A stretch of DNA of 64,000 nucleotides from Tritrichomonas musculus (Eukaryota; Parabasalia; Tritrichomonadida; Tritrichomonadidae), in assembly GCA_039105265.1 (NCBI GenBank), contig JAPFFF010000003.1, forward strand, positions 7,068,001 to 7,132,000. The letters are read 5' to 3'. Below, piece after piece: positions 1 to 8,955 of the stretch. The first letter of the stretch is position 1. Each line of letters opens with the position of its first letter. Below the pieces are notes generated by a model. The model saw nothing but the letters and a program-made list of their open reading frames with translations. It was not told where the DNA came from and ran no database searches. Made by a program: the position numbers and the translations under genes.

Positions 1-843
1 TTTTATAAAATATCAATGAATGGTTCATACGGTTATGATGGAATGAATACAGAAAAATATAGTAAGGTTAAAATTTGTGATTCAGATAAAGCTTATCAAT
101 CAATTGTATCAGATACTTATATTAATGGTTCCAGAATTGCTGATGATACATTCCTTATTCAATCAAATCCTAAATCATTCAGGTGTAAGACATGTATTCA
201 AACGGCATTCTTCACTCTTGATAATGCTAAATTTTGGTATTTAACATTCATTTATGACTTTATGTTTAAATGTTTAGACACTAATAAATTTCATTTAACA
301 TCTGCAGACACTGATTCAGCTTATTTTGCTATTGCTGGAAACATGAATGAATCAAATGATCAAGTATTTAAACACATCATTAAAGATCAACAATTTTATG
401 ACGAAAATATTTATAAATTCATGCCTGATCCATCAATTAATACAGTTTATGATGAAAAGAAAATTTTGGGTTGCTGTGTTGAAAAATACGGTGATAATCA
501 AGTAGCTTTATGTCCTAAATGTTATACAATATGGAATAACGCATTTATAGATGCGCAGGGCAAAGCCCACGACGGTGTGACCAAATCATTAAAACTTAAA
601 GGTGTTTCATTAAAAACTAATAAAATTGTTTCATCAGATTATAAGGATATATTAGATAATCAAAGTGTTAAATCGGGTAAGAACATTAACTTACAAATGA
701 ATCATAACATTATGTCAAAAATAACGATTAACAAAAATGCTTTAACTGGATTTCATAATAAAATGATTGTATTAACGAATGAAGCATGCGCACCATTTAT
801 AAAAGGATTAAGAGCCAACAATTATGAAGTTCATGAATCTTAA
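1..843 (+). CDS. Protein-primed family B DNA polymerase, C-terminal part (Maverick)
   Basis: The frame is open from the first base of the window, so the gene begins upstream and only about 280 C-terminal residues are visible. The segment NGSYGYDG near the window start fits polymerase motif B, and ADTDSAYF about 100 residues later fits the metal-binding motif C (DTD) of family B polymerases. In Mavericks this enzyme is predicted to copy the element by protein priming. A Cys pair pattern (C-C near residues 155-170) between these motifs and the end may be a structural zinc site; that is a guess. The gene ends tail-to-tail with the integrase gene, overlapping it by four bases. The first in-view ATG at position 16 is internal, not a start. 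Confidence 0.82.
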   Translation, partial: FYKISMNGSYGYDGMNTEKYSKVKICDSDKAYQSIVSDTYINGSRIADDTFLIQSNPKSFRCKTCIQTAFFTLDNAKFWYLTFIYDFMFKCLDTNKFHLTSADTDSAYFAIAGNMNESNDQVFKHIIKDQQFYDENIYKFMPDPSINTVYDEKKILGCCVEKYGDNQVALCPKCYTIWNNAFIDAQGKAHDGVTKSLKLKGVSLKTNKIVSSDYKDILDNQSVKSGKNINLQMNHNIMSKITINKNALTGFHNKMIVLTNEACAPFIKGLRANNYEVHES

Positions 844-2447
844 ACGTAATCTAATTTATATCTTGGTATCATTTGTATTTTTCCATTTTTACCGTTAACA
901 TTACCTTTAACTTCATATAATCCATTCTTGAAACCAATAACTTTAAATTCACCGGGTTGAATTATTGACCGTCTTTTACCCATTGTGTCTTTTTCGTTAT
1001 AAACTTTAACACTTACACCTTCATTTATTCTAAATCCGGGACTATTCATTACTTTCCAATTCTCCTGACATATTCGCCTTACTATATACTCCTCTAATTC
1101 AGAATCATCATTTACCATTTTCGGTGTTACTTCAAAGCCTGCCCATTTACTTAAACCTTTATGTGGTGCATTATTATATTGATTAACTATTTCATCCATA
1201 ACATTTGGTGTAATTACGCCAACTTTCATCACATATGCCATATCTCTAATACTCCTAATTACTCTATCAATAACGCCCAAACTTCCATGTAATGGATCAC
1301 TTTTAACTGCTTTCTGTTCTTTATTCATGAAATCGGGATAATTTCCCATTACTTGTCTTTCAACTGGTTTAAAATCAATTCCTCGTGAATTATAAAATGA
1401 CTCCCACGCTAATTTTGAATTAAAACTTTTTTCACCATCACCCGTTAAATGTTTTACATTCATTCCTTTTTCAATCATTCTATTTAATGCTCTCAAATAT
1501 GAAACACTACTTTTTAAATTCTGTTTTGTAAATGTTTTATCATCAATCATATCATTTAATAACTCCACATATAAATATTTAGTGTTTGCATTTATTGCAA
1601 CTAAATAAGCCAGTTTTCCAACGAACATTAAATCAATAATCCATGTATTCCTTGCTGTGCATTTATGAAGTTGATAATTTTTAATATTTCTTTTCAAATC
1701 AAATGATGACTTTATTTTTCCATCACTTACTTTCATTTCTGGATTAATTAATTTTAAGGCATTAACTTTATCTTTACTTTTATAACCAATCAACCCCGTT
1801 AATTCATTTTCATCATAATTTATCGTTGTTCCCGGTTGTTTAAAATATTTCTTTTTATAATCTTCATACCAATTATTAATTGAACGTCTACCTCTATTCC
1901 ATCCACTAGTAACTCTTACAAAATCATCATATGTTAATAAATTATCATTCATATGTTCAACAACAAATTTATCTAATTTATCACCAAACGTTTTTTTTCT
2001 TACTTTTGGTTCACTCTTGTGCTCATTTTCATATTCTCTTTCATATTCATCATAAATGTTTCTTATATCTTCATCCAATAATGGCTGAAAATATTTTAAA
2101 CGTTTAACTTGTACAAATGATAATTTATTTTTGTTCTTATGAACTTTGCTCAATAAATCCTCTCTTGCTATTCTCACTGCTTCTTCATAATCTGCCATTC
2201 GTACACGTTCCATTTCTACTTCACGTCTACGTTCTTCATCCTTTACTATATCACGAATGGTTAAGTAATGAATTATATAGAAATTGTTTATATGTTGAGC
2301 TGGAATTTTCACTTTCAAATATTTTTCACAATAATGATTTATATAATATTTCACTTGTTCCTCAAATTTATTCGGTTCATACTTTTCTATCTTACTTGTC
2401 ACATATGAAATTATCCCATCTGTGTTATTAAATAATGTTTCCGTCAT
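840..2447 (-). CDS. Retroviral-type integrase (Maverick)
   Basis: A 535-residue protein with a charged, helical N-terminal third, then an rve/DDE-type integrase core at roughly residues 265-430. Recognisable core segments are TWIIDLMF (first acidic strand), HLTGDGEKSF (second acidic strand) and the helix beginning around HGSLGVIDRV, followed by the NQYNNAPHKGL segment seen after the core in Maverick and Ty3-type integrases. The last 70 residues are a basic beta-rich tail that could bind DNA or chromatin. It would insert the element into the host chromosome. The gene faces the polymerase gene and is separated from the divergent 76-residue gene by about 110 bases containing a short AAATT repeat that may hold both promoters. 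Family assignment is firm; the exact domain edges are estimated. Confidence 0.85.
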   Translation of the reverse strand: MTETLFNNTDGIISYVTSKIEKYEPNKFEEQVKYYINHYCEKYLKVKIPAQHINNFYIIHYLTIRDIVKDEERRREVEMERVRMADYEEAVRIAREDLLSKVHKNKNKLSFVQVKRLKYFQPLLDEDIRNIYDEYEREYENEHKSEPKVRKKTFGDKLDKFVVEHMNDNLLTYDDFVRVTSGWNRGRRSINNWYEDYKKKYFKQPGTTINYDENELTGLIGYKSKDKVNALKLINPEMKVSDGKIKSSFDLKRNIKNYQLHKCTARNTWIIDLMFVGKLAYLVAINANTKYLYVELLNDMIDDKTFTKQNLKSSVSYLRALNRMIEKGMNVKHLTGDGEKSFNSKLAWESFYNSRGIDFKPVERQVMGNYPDFMNKEQKAVKSDPLHGSLGVIDRVIRSIRDMAYVMKVGVITPNVMDEIVNQYNNAPHKGLSKWAGFEVTPKMVNDDSELEEYIVRRICQENWKVMNSPGFRINEGVSVKVYNEKDTMGKRRSIIQPGEFKVIGFKNGLYEVKGNVNGKNGKIQMIPRYKLDYV

Positions 2448-2556
2448 GATTTAAATTAAATTAAATTAAATTAAAGATATTTGATGATTTCATGAATGTA
2501 AAAATAATTATTTAGTTTATTTTTAATTTTTTAATTTTTTATCACATAATAAAAAT

Positions 2557-2787
2557 ATGTCTCAAGCCTTACCACCCCTTAAACAACGTCATGAACGTAA
2601 AACATTCGCTACTCCAACGTTGAAACTCATAAATTCACGTCTTCAATATTATAGAAAAGTATTAAGTCAACCTGAACCAACAACGGAGAAAGGAAAACTT
2701 AGTCGTCGAAGAATTCAAAATAAATATGATCAGTGTATGAAAGTAAGACAATTATTAAATAGAGCTGTTAAGAACCTTTATCTTTAA
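2557..2787 (+). CDS. Small basic Maverick protein, unassigned
   Basis: A 76-residue protein, strongly basic (many Lys and Arg, for example KLSRRRIQNK) and predicted helical. It has no family I recognise. Size and charge would suit a DNA-condensing or scaffold-like virion protein, but that is only inference. It is transcribed away from the integrase gene and its 3' end overlaps by 20 bases the end of the convergent 83-residue gene. Confidence 0.6.
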   Translation: MSQALPPLKQRHERKTFATPTLKLINSRLQYYRKVLSQPEPTTEKGKLSRRRIQNKYDQCMKVRQLLNRAVKNLYL

Positions 2788-3019
2788 CAAGGCTTTGCCC
2801 AGGACTACGTCCATAGAACCCATCACTACCGAAATATTCAATTGCTGGATTATTTGAATTATCAAATTTAGGTAATATTTTTGCAACATTACCAACAACA
2901 GGTAACTTTTCCATTATTGATTTTGTTTTATTCCATCCAAATTTAAATCCATCAGCAAAATCTTTAGCTGCTTCTTTAACTTTACCCGCTAATTTTTTAA
3001 ACCAACTACCAAAAGCCAT
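2768..3019 (-). CDS. Small amphipathic virion-like protein, MAFGSWFK family (copy 1)
   Basis: An 83-residue protein starting MAFGSWFKKLAGKVKEAAKD. The N-terminal 45 residues form a likely amphipathic helix with Lys on one face and Trp/Phe/Leu on the other; the C-terminal half is polar and Gly/Ser-rich. The same first eight residues open the protein at 10742-11062, so the two are probably paralogues within one element. Membrane-active internal capsid proteins of adenoviruses (protein VI) also carry an N-terminal amphipathic helix; a similar role is inference from shape, not from sequence identity. The gene is convergent with the 76-residue gene and divergent from the 213-residue gene. Confidence 0.65.
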   Translation of the reverse strand: MAFGSWFKKLAGKVKEAAKDFADGFKFGWNKTKSIMEKLPVVGNVAKILPKFDNSNNPAIEYFGSDGFYGRSPGQSLVKDKGS

Positions 3020-3073
3020 TTTTTTAATAATAAATTAAAAATTATGATTTAATATTTTTATTTAAAACTAAAT

Positions 3074-3715
3074 ATGACTTTAAAACAAGCAAGAATATTA
3101 AGTAGTGAGACCGATAACACTATTAAGCAAGAGCAAAATACGAATGTTAACATTAACATTAAACCATCAACTAAGTCACAACCTCAAACAGTTCCGTTAT
3201 ATCCTAATGTTCCACCATTAAATCCAAACGTAAATTTTACTCAAGTGAACCAACCTTCGGATATTCCACCGGTTGGTCAAACTTTATATATTCCGACGAC
3301 GGAGGATTTGAACTATCAATCTCAACCTCCAACAAACAGCAATTTCCCATTAACTCGAGACAGAGGTATTGCAGATTTAGGAAATGAAATTGAGGATTTA
3401 GAAAAGAAAAACCAATTTCTACAAATGTTAGTTGAAATGTATGAATCAAACCCGTTAAAAATAAATGCTTACGTTGTTTGTGAAAGTAAGTTATTAATGA
3501 ACATGATAAAGTTATTAACTGATTGTGAAAAAGTTGATTTAGTACTTAATGAAGATATCGGATGTTCTGGATGTACCGCAAAATCAAACAAAATCATTTA
3601 TGTTTCAAAAATATTGATTACTAAAGATGGTAAAACTAGTGAGTTAAAATATGATTACAATAACATTTATAGTGAATTTGTGAAATATGGAATTAGTTTG
3701 AAAATGACGTATTAA
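3074..3715 (+). CDS. Unassigned Maverick protein with Pro/Asn-rich N-terminus
   Basis: A 213-residue protein. Residues 1-95 are low-complexity, rich in Pro, Asn, Gln and Thr (for example PLYPNVPPLNPN). Residues about 98-120 form a short coiled coil (IADLGNEIEDLEKKNQFLQ), and the remainder looks like a compact alpha/beta domain with four Cys, two of them in CSGC. I do not recognise the family. The disordered front plus coiled coil would suit a virion assembly or scaffold protein. It ends one base before the stop codon of the convergent fibre-like gene. Confidence 0.55.
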   Translation: MTLKQARILSSETDNTIKQEQNTNVNINIKPSTKSQPQTVPLYPNVPPLNPNVNFTQVNQPSDIPPVGQTLYIPTTEDLNYQSQPPTNSNFPLTRDRGIADLGNEIEDLEKKNQFLQMLVEMYESNPLKINAYVVCESKLLMNMIKLLTDCEKVDLVLNEDIGCSGCTAKSNKIIYVSKILITKDGKTSELKYDYNNIYSEFVKYGISLKMTY

Positions 3716-3716
3716 T

Positions 3717-6700
3717 TTATGTTTTAAATACAGATAACATTGTATCATTTATTTTTGCAGTAATCACCCCCACCGTTGTTCGGTGTATTTTTGATGTAAT
3801 TGCTGTTTGACCAGTTAATGTTTTCAATTCTCCTTCATCAATGAATACTTCATCACCAACTCCATAACATGATGTATCTGTAACTTTAACTAAATAATCA
3901 CCACCTGAAGCAAATGTTACACATTTATTAACTTCATCAATCTTAACACAAATTCCAACATACTCATTCCATCTGCCATTAGTCTTTACTGAACAAATAC
4001 AATCTGTAGTGTCTGTTTCAGTTGATGGTATCCATTCATTCTTAACTTGTTTGTAAACCTTACCTGTCATATATACTGGTGCACCAATTACAAAATCATT
4101 TATTGAATTCATTGATTCCTCAATTGGACAGTAATGAGTAATAGTTGTGTTGGAATTGATTTTAGCATAGGCATTGCCGTCCATATCATATGCATTCATA
4201 ATACAAACTTTTGATTGAGTAATTTTCAATGCTGTTATTTCATTGTATTTGATGGTCGCTTCATCACTTTTTACATTAATATCAAAATCTAACCATCTTT
4301 CCTTCGAACTATCAAGTTGATTGCCAATGCTCAATATTCTTGCATTTCGAGAATGATTTGGTTTCATTACCATGAGAGGTGCATCACTACATGTCTGATT
4401 TGCTCCACCCAATGTCAGAATGTTGTTTGGGTCTTTGATATAAACCTCTCCACTACTATCAGTGAAATACTCTTTTGATATATCTGCTTTCAATGCATAT
4501 TTACCTTCTGCTGTTGTTTTTGTTTCATATTGGACCATATCTGGCAAGTCCTTGGTTTTAGCATACTCACTTAAGTTCGCAAGCTTCGCGTACGGTTCCA
4601 AAGCTGTTGCCAATGCAGATTCATTAACCAAATCTGTGGGTATCTCAGGGATATCCGTTTTCAAAGCAAAAGTATTCGACACATATCTTGAAGAAAAAGC
4701 GTTTTTGTCTGTTGGTTCGATATTTTTGGTTATTGAACATGATAAAATTTCCGGCGTTTCACCAGTTCCTGGATTTATTAATTCATGGCAGTCATACATA
4801 AACCAAAGACCAGAACTACTTCCTTCGATACGCATTATCTGAGAGGGTTGATCGTCATTGTACGAATAATCTACGTGAACATAATGAGCCGTATAGAAAT
4901 TGTTTGTTGAAACAATATCCAGCCCATATTGCTCAATCATTTCATGATATTTGTCGTAATCCAAATCAGGAATTGTATTATTTTCAATTTTGAATTGAAT
5001 AGTTGTTTGCCCCTCAATAATTTCTGGAATTTCGCTTTTCACTTGCTCAATAGCATGGGTCATATCTGTTTTTAACGCATAAGCATTTAATATATTTGTT
5101 AATTGATTGTTATTTTTAAAGTTTGCGTTTAAATATATGTACGACGGATAATTATCTTGAACATATCGAACAGTTGCATAATTATTTAATGTTTCACTTA
5201 ATTTATTCGTGAATGATTCATTTAATTGAACTTTATGATTTTCAATCAATTTTTTGGTTGCTGATGCTGTTAATAATTGGTTATTAGTTAATGTTTCACC
5301 TAATAATAATTCTTTATCGTTTTTAGCTGCTGGGGTGTATTTGAGTTTAACAAATGATGGTTGAATTGTTCCATAAATTAAAAGATATGGGAATTCATAA
5401 ACTAATTCGCAATTAATAGCTGAAATATCTGTAACATCTGAGTTCAAACATTCAATACTTCCATTTTCCTTATACTCATATTCGTAAATTCGGTACATCT
5501 CGCCAATATCATCAACCATAAATGAAACATCAATTTTATAATTAGTTTCAATATGTTCACAGTAATATTTAAAACATAATCTTTCATCAGGAATTATAAT
5601 TTCCGTTTCAACATATGGTTTTTCTTCAACTACTTCGTGAGGTGCTAATACTAACCCATCATCAATTATTTCATCAACATATGCAACTTCTTTAACAGTT
5701 GATCCAGCATTTTTACTAAAAGCTAATTTTAATGCACCAAATATACCTTCAGCACCGACTTTCATTAATCCGCCAAAGTTAAAACAAAAGTTACTAATTT
5801 GTACGACATCCATAACTATATCAAACCAATTTGTTTTATTTTTCATATCGTTAATTTCTTTCTCTAATTTTGCACAATAATTTTGAAGTGCTGATATTTG
5901 ATTAACCGCAATATCAACAGTGTTACCTAATGAATTTAAAACGAAAACGTGGGATTCAATGTTTTCACCTATGACTACACCTGAAGTTTGAATGTTAAAG
6001 TTTGTATAAAGTGTTGTGCATGCTTCAGGTCGTGGTGAGACAGTATAATATCCAGTATTAGCTAAGAACTCAAATGTATTCATTCCTTTTTCATAACTTA
6101 CATCAGCAATAGTATAAATTAATTCATCATCTTTTGGCATATATAATATTAAACCATATGGTGGATTACCGACTTGCAAAGGTGAAGTATAATGGTATTC
6201 AAATAATTCAAAATAATTGTCAGATTGAAGTTTATAATTATTTAATCCTGAAGATTTATATTCGAAGTCAACAATGAAGTCGTAAGTTTTATTATTAATG
6301 TTCAAAGTTGCTGAATATGTACAATTGGCAAAATCTTTGACGGGGTAAATGTAAACCCTCCATGCGTCATTATCTTCTTTATACGTTTGAATTTTACAGT
6401 TATCTTTTGGTGTTAACATTCCTTTATTAACTAATAACTCAAATGGGTTTCCTTGATTATCATAACCAGCGAAAGTGTGTAATACTTTTTTATTAGCTTC
6501 ATTTTTAGCAATACATATAAAGGCTACTTCATGAGAACCAGGATTTTTACGTGTTAATTTCAGGGGTATATTGAAACTGTAATTAGTACCTACCCATTCA
6601 TTACCTTGTTTAGTCATTTTGTAATCAGTACCGAATGCTTCATCATGAAATTCAAAAGTTTGACCTTCAATTAATGCTTCAAATTCAGGACTACCAGGAA

Positions 6701-7541
6701 CATATCCCCAATCAGCATAATATAAAGGATTTGTTTTATCATCTATTACACCGTAAGCTTTCATTTCATAGAAGTCTGGTAATGGTGAACGATATAATTT
6801 AAAACAATTGTCTGCATCTATTGTATTACACCTAAGATTTATTAATTTATTTGAATCATTAGCTTTGTCACAACTAACATTTGTTTTTTGATTTGCGATA
6901 TAATTTATTTTCATAAATCCAGATGTATATAAATTTAATGGTGTATCACCTTTTTTATTTGACATATATATTTTTGCTCCAACGTCATCTTCTTGATAAA
7001 CCAACTCATAATTTCCATTTGAAATGTTAACAATAGGATTTTTAAACATGTTTTCTTTAGAAGTTTTAGTTATAATTGCTTTTGGTAATTTCATATATGC
7101 AGGTAATTCTATTTCGAAAACATCACCGATATATTGACCAAATTCAGTTTTGATTGATAATGTGTTTAAATCTGGTTGATCTAAATTTTCCGTTAATTTA
7201 TCTGAAGTAATGATGAAATCATATATACCATCTTCAAATGAAAAGTCACCATCATCACCATCTTGTTTATCTTCTAATGTTTTAATTCTTGATTCATGAT
7301 TGTTTAATTCATCCGTAAATTTCATGGTTTGTTGATTGTATGAAGAAACTGAGGCGTCAATGTCAGCAAGTCTTAATGTTAAACTTTGAGGATTTGTTGA
7401 AGTCATTATTATGTCACCATCAATAGTGGCATCACCATGAACATGAATGTTTTTAAATTCTGAATCTTTATCAGAACTACCACCTCCACCACCAGTGAAT
7501 GCTCCATCTTTTGCATTTTGTTTTGTAATTATTGCAGTCAT
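3717..7541 (-). CDS. Large fibre-like virion surface protein (Maverick)
   Basis: A 1274-residue protein, the largest of the element. Near the N-terminus it has a Gly-rich linker (GGGGGSS) and then a beta-rich start like that of phage tail fibres (HVHGDATIDGDI). A long region of beta-rich sequence follows, with a hydrophobic Gly/Phe segment near residues 575-605 that could be membrane-active. From about residue 770 come short heptad-like units such as NAYALKTDMTHAIEQVK and LSEYAKTKDLPDM, typical of trimeric fibres. The C-terminal 150 residues are beta-rich and could be a trimerisation or self-cleaving domain. Host recognition or capsid decoration is inference. Related short units occur in the decayed fossil at 60.2-60.9 kb. 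Confidence 0.6.
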   Translation of the reverse strand: MTAIITKQNAKDGAFTGGGGGSSDKDSEFKNIHVHGDATIDGDIIMTSTNPQSLTLRLADIDASVSSYNQQTMKFTDELNNHESRIKTLEDKQDGDDGDFSFEDGIYDFIITSDKLTENLDQPDLNTLSIKTEFGQYIGDVFEIELPAYMKLPKAIITKTSKENMFKNPIVNISNGNYELVYQEDDVGAKIYMSNKKGDTPLNLYTSGFMKINYIANQKTNVSCDKANDSNKLINLRCNTIDADNCFKLYRSPLPDFYEMKAYGVIDDKTNPLYYADWGYVPGSPEFEALIEGQTFEFHDEAFGTDYKMTKQGNEWVGTNYSFNIPLKLTRKNPGSHEVAFICIAKNEANKKVLHTFAGYDNQGNPFELLVNKGMLTPKDNCKIQTYKEDNDAWRVYIYPVKDFANCTYSATLNINNKTYDFIVDFEYKSSGLNNYKLQSDNYFELFEYHYTSPLQVGNPPYGLILYMPKDDELIYTIADVSYEKGMNTFEFLANTGYYTVSPRPEACTTLYTNFNIQTSGVVIGENIESHVFVLNSLGNTVDIAVNQISALQNYCAKLEKEINDMKNKTNWFDIVMDVVQISNFCFNFGGLMKVGAEGIFGALKLAFSKNAGSTVKEVAYVDEIIDDGLVLAPHEVVEEKPYVETEIIIPDERLCFKYYCEHIETNYKIDVSFMVDDIGEMYRIYEYEYKENGSIECLNSDVTDISAINCELVYEFPYLLIYGTIQPSFVKLKYTPAAKNDKELLLGETLTNNQLLTASATKKLIENHKVQLNESFTNKLSETLNNYATVRYVQDNYPSYIYLNANFKNNNQLTNILNAYALKTDMTHAIEQVKSEIPEIIEGQTTIQFKIENNTIPDLDYDKYHEMIEQYGLDIVSTNNFYTAHYVHVDYSYNDDQPSQIMRIEGSSSGLWFMYDCHELINPGTGETPEILSCSITKNIEPTDKNAFSSRYVSNTFALKTDIPEIPTDLVNESALATALEPYAKLANLSEYAKTKDLPDMVQYETKTTAEGKYALKADISKEYFTDSSGEVYIKDPNNILTLGGANQTCSDAPLMVMKPNHSRNARILSIGNQLDSSKERWLDFDINVKSDEATIKYNEITALKITQSKVCIMNAYDMDGNAYAKINSNTTITHYCPIEESMNSINDFVIGAPVYMTGKVYKQVKNEWIPSTETDTTDCICSVKTNGRWNEYVGICVKIDEVNKCVTFASGGDYLVKVTDTSCYGVGDEVFIDEGELKTLTGQTAITSKIHRTTVGVITAKINDTMLSVFKT

Positions 7542-7610
7542 TTATTGATTTATTAATTATAAAAATAAATATTTTTAATATACGAAGTTTAGAGATTTTA
7601 TTATATAAAA

Positions 7611-7952
7611 TCAATATTCAAATTTAAGGAATAATGTGAAGTTATCAGGTATTATTTCATTACCTTTTGCATCAGTGAACCACACTTTAAATCTATCATG
7701 GTTTAATGTATATTTATATTTTCTGTTTTCATCTGGGGGCGTTAAATTAGCGTACCAAACGAGAGAATCACAGTATTCATCACGTGGAACAAATGACGCG
7801 TGAAGTTCGGTTTCACCGTCTAAATATCCATCACATGTGGCACGGCAATATTGAAATGAAATATATTTATCATTACGAGAATTAACGAACTCAGGAGGGA
7901 ATTTATTTTCATAGTCACGAGTGATAAAGTAAGTTTTGGTTGTTTTATGCAT
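7611..7952 (-). CDS. Unassigned 113-residue beta-rich Maverick protein
   Basis: A 113-residue protein rich in aromatic residues, with alternating hydrophobic strands at the start (TKTYFITRDYE) and end (FTLFLKFEY). The pattern suggests a small all-beta fold. It sits between the fibre-like gene and two small helical genes, all on the same strand with short spacers, so co-expression with virion genes is plausible. A minor capsid role is inference only. I do not recognise a family. Confidence 0.5.
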   Translation of the reverse strand: MHKTTKTYFITRDYENKFPPEFVNSRNDKYISFQYCRATCDGYLDGETELHASFVPRDEYCDSLVWYANLTPPDENRKYKYTLNHDRFKVWFTDAKGNEIIPDNFTLFLKFEY

Positions 7953-8034
7953 TTATGATTTGATAAAAATAAAAATATATGAATTTAAAACATGTAGCCT
8001 TTGGCTGCAGAATTCTTTTAGAATTCGTCTGGGT

Positions 8035-8385
8035 CTATTTCGAGAAAATTTCATAATTTTCGATTAAATAGTTTTTAATTATTGGTATTAATGAATATGC
8101 TTTTTGGGACATGAATGAATCAAGCTTGAAATCATTTTTCTTGATATCTTCTGTTAATCCTTCATTTATTAAATCAACGTATTCATTAACTTTAACTTCA
8201 AATGTTTCCTCGCATATGGCAATTAATTTTTGGCAACATTCCTGATTTATTTCTTTATCATTAGTTATTTCATCATATAAATCGAAAACGATGTCGAAAA
8301 TATGATCGTAAATAGCATTTTTGCTAATGACATCATTTATGACTACATTAAGCCATAAATCAATGATTGTATCATTTATTTTCAT
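8035..8385 (-). CDS. Unassigned helical Maverick protein, 116 residues
   Basis: A 116-residue acidic protein predicted to be almost entirely helical, rich in Ile, Asp, Asn and Glu. No motif is recognised. It is separated from the preceding gene (8412-8885) by 26 bases, and both reading frames are followed by the same short phrase in the DNA around their stop codons (gtctgggtctatttc at 8025 and 8420), a local repeat that hints at duplication of a gene end. Function unknown. Confidence 0.45.
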   Translation of the reverse strand: MKINDTIIDLWLNVVINDVISKNAIYDHIFDIVFDLYDEITNDKEINQECCQKLIAICEETFEVKVNEYVDLINEGLTEDIKKNDFKLDSFMSQKAYSLIPIIKNYLIENYEIFSK

Positions 8386-8411
8386 TTATATTAGGATAAA
8401 AATTTATAAAT

Positions 8412-8885
8412 TTAAAACAAGTCTGGGTCTATTTCATCTTCGTTTATGTTACATTTACTAGCTAATTCGTTGACGATTTCAACTTTAGCATCAGACCTAT
8501 TTTTAATGAATTCATTAAGTTTATTTTGATTTTCACATTCTTTTACTATACATTCATGATAAAATGATGTTTTATAATTTATTCTATCAGCTTTAATATA
8601 AGCTTTCATCATTCGTTTAGTTAATTCATTTAAGGATTTTTGATTGAATGAACGTTTAGGAATAGTTAACCATTCACACTGAGGGAATAACTCTCTAAAT
8701 TCTTTATATGCCATGACTTTTTGGGTGTTATTTTTATAAACTAATGAAAGAAATAATATCTTTACGTTCATTTTATATTTATAGAATTTATCAGGTATGA
8801 AGTCATCAAAATATACTTGAACAGCTTTAAGTTCTGATTCAGGAAGTTTTTCGAATAACTTATTAATGTTGATGTATTCACTCAT
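8412..8885 (-). CDS. Unassigned helical Maverick protein, 157 residues
   Basis: A 157-residue mixed-charge, helix-rich protein with Lys clusters in the middle (for example FNQKSLNELTKRMMKAYIKA). The C-terminus ends in acidic residues (NINEDEIDPDLF). I recognise no family. The gene lies directly downstream of the capsid candidate on the same strand (70-base spacer), a position where Mavericks often keep small virion or assembly genes. Function unknown. Confidence 0.45.
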   Translation of the reverse strand: MSEYININKLFEKLPESELKAVQVYFDDFIPDKFYKYKMNVKILFLSLVYKNNTQKVMAYKEFRELFPQCEWLTIPKRSFNQKSLNELTKRMMKAYIKADRINYKTSFYHECIVKECENQNKLNEFIKNRSDAKVEIVNELASKCNINEDEIDPDLF

Positions 8886-8955
8886 TTATATAGAAATAAA
8901 AAATTTGAAAAATAAATTTTAAATAGATTTAAAAATTTTTGAAAAAGTTTAAAAC

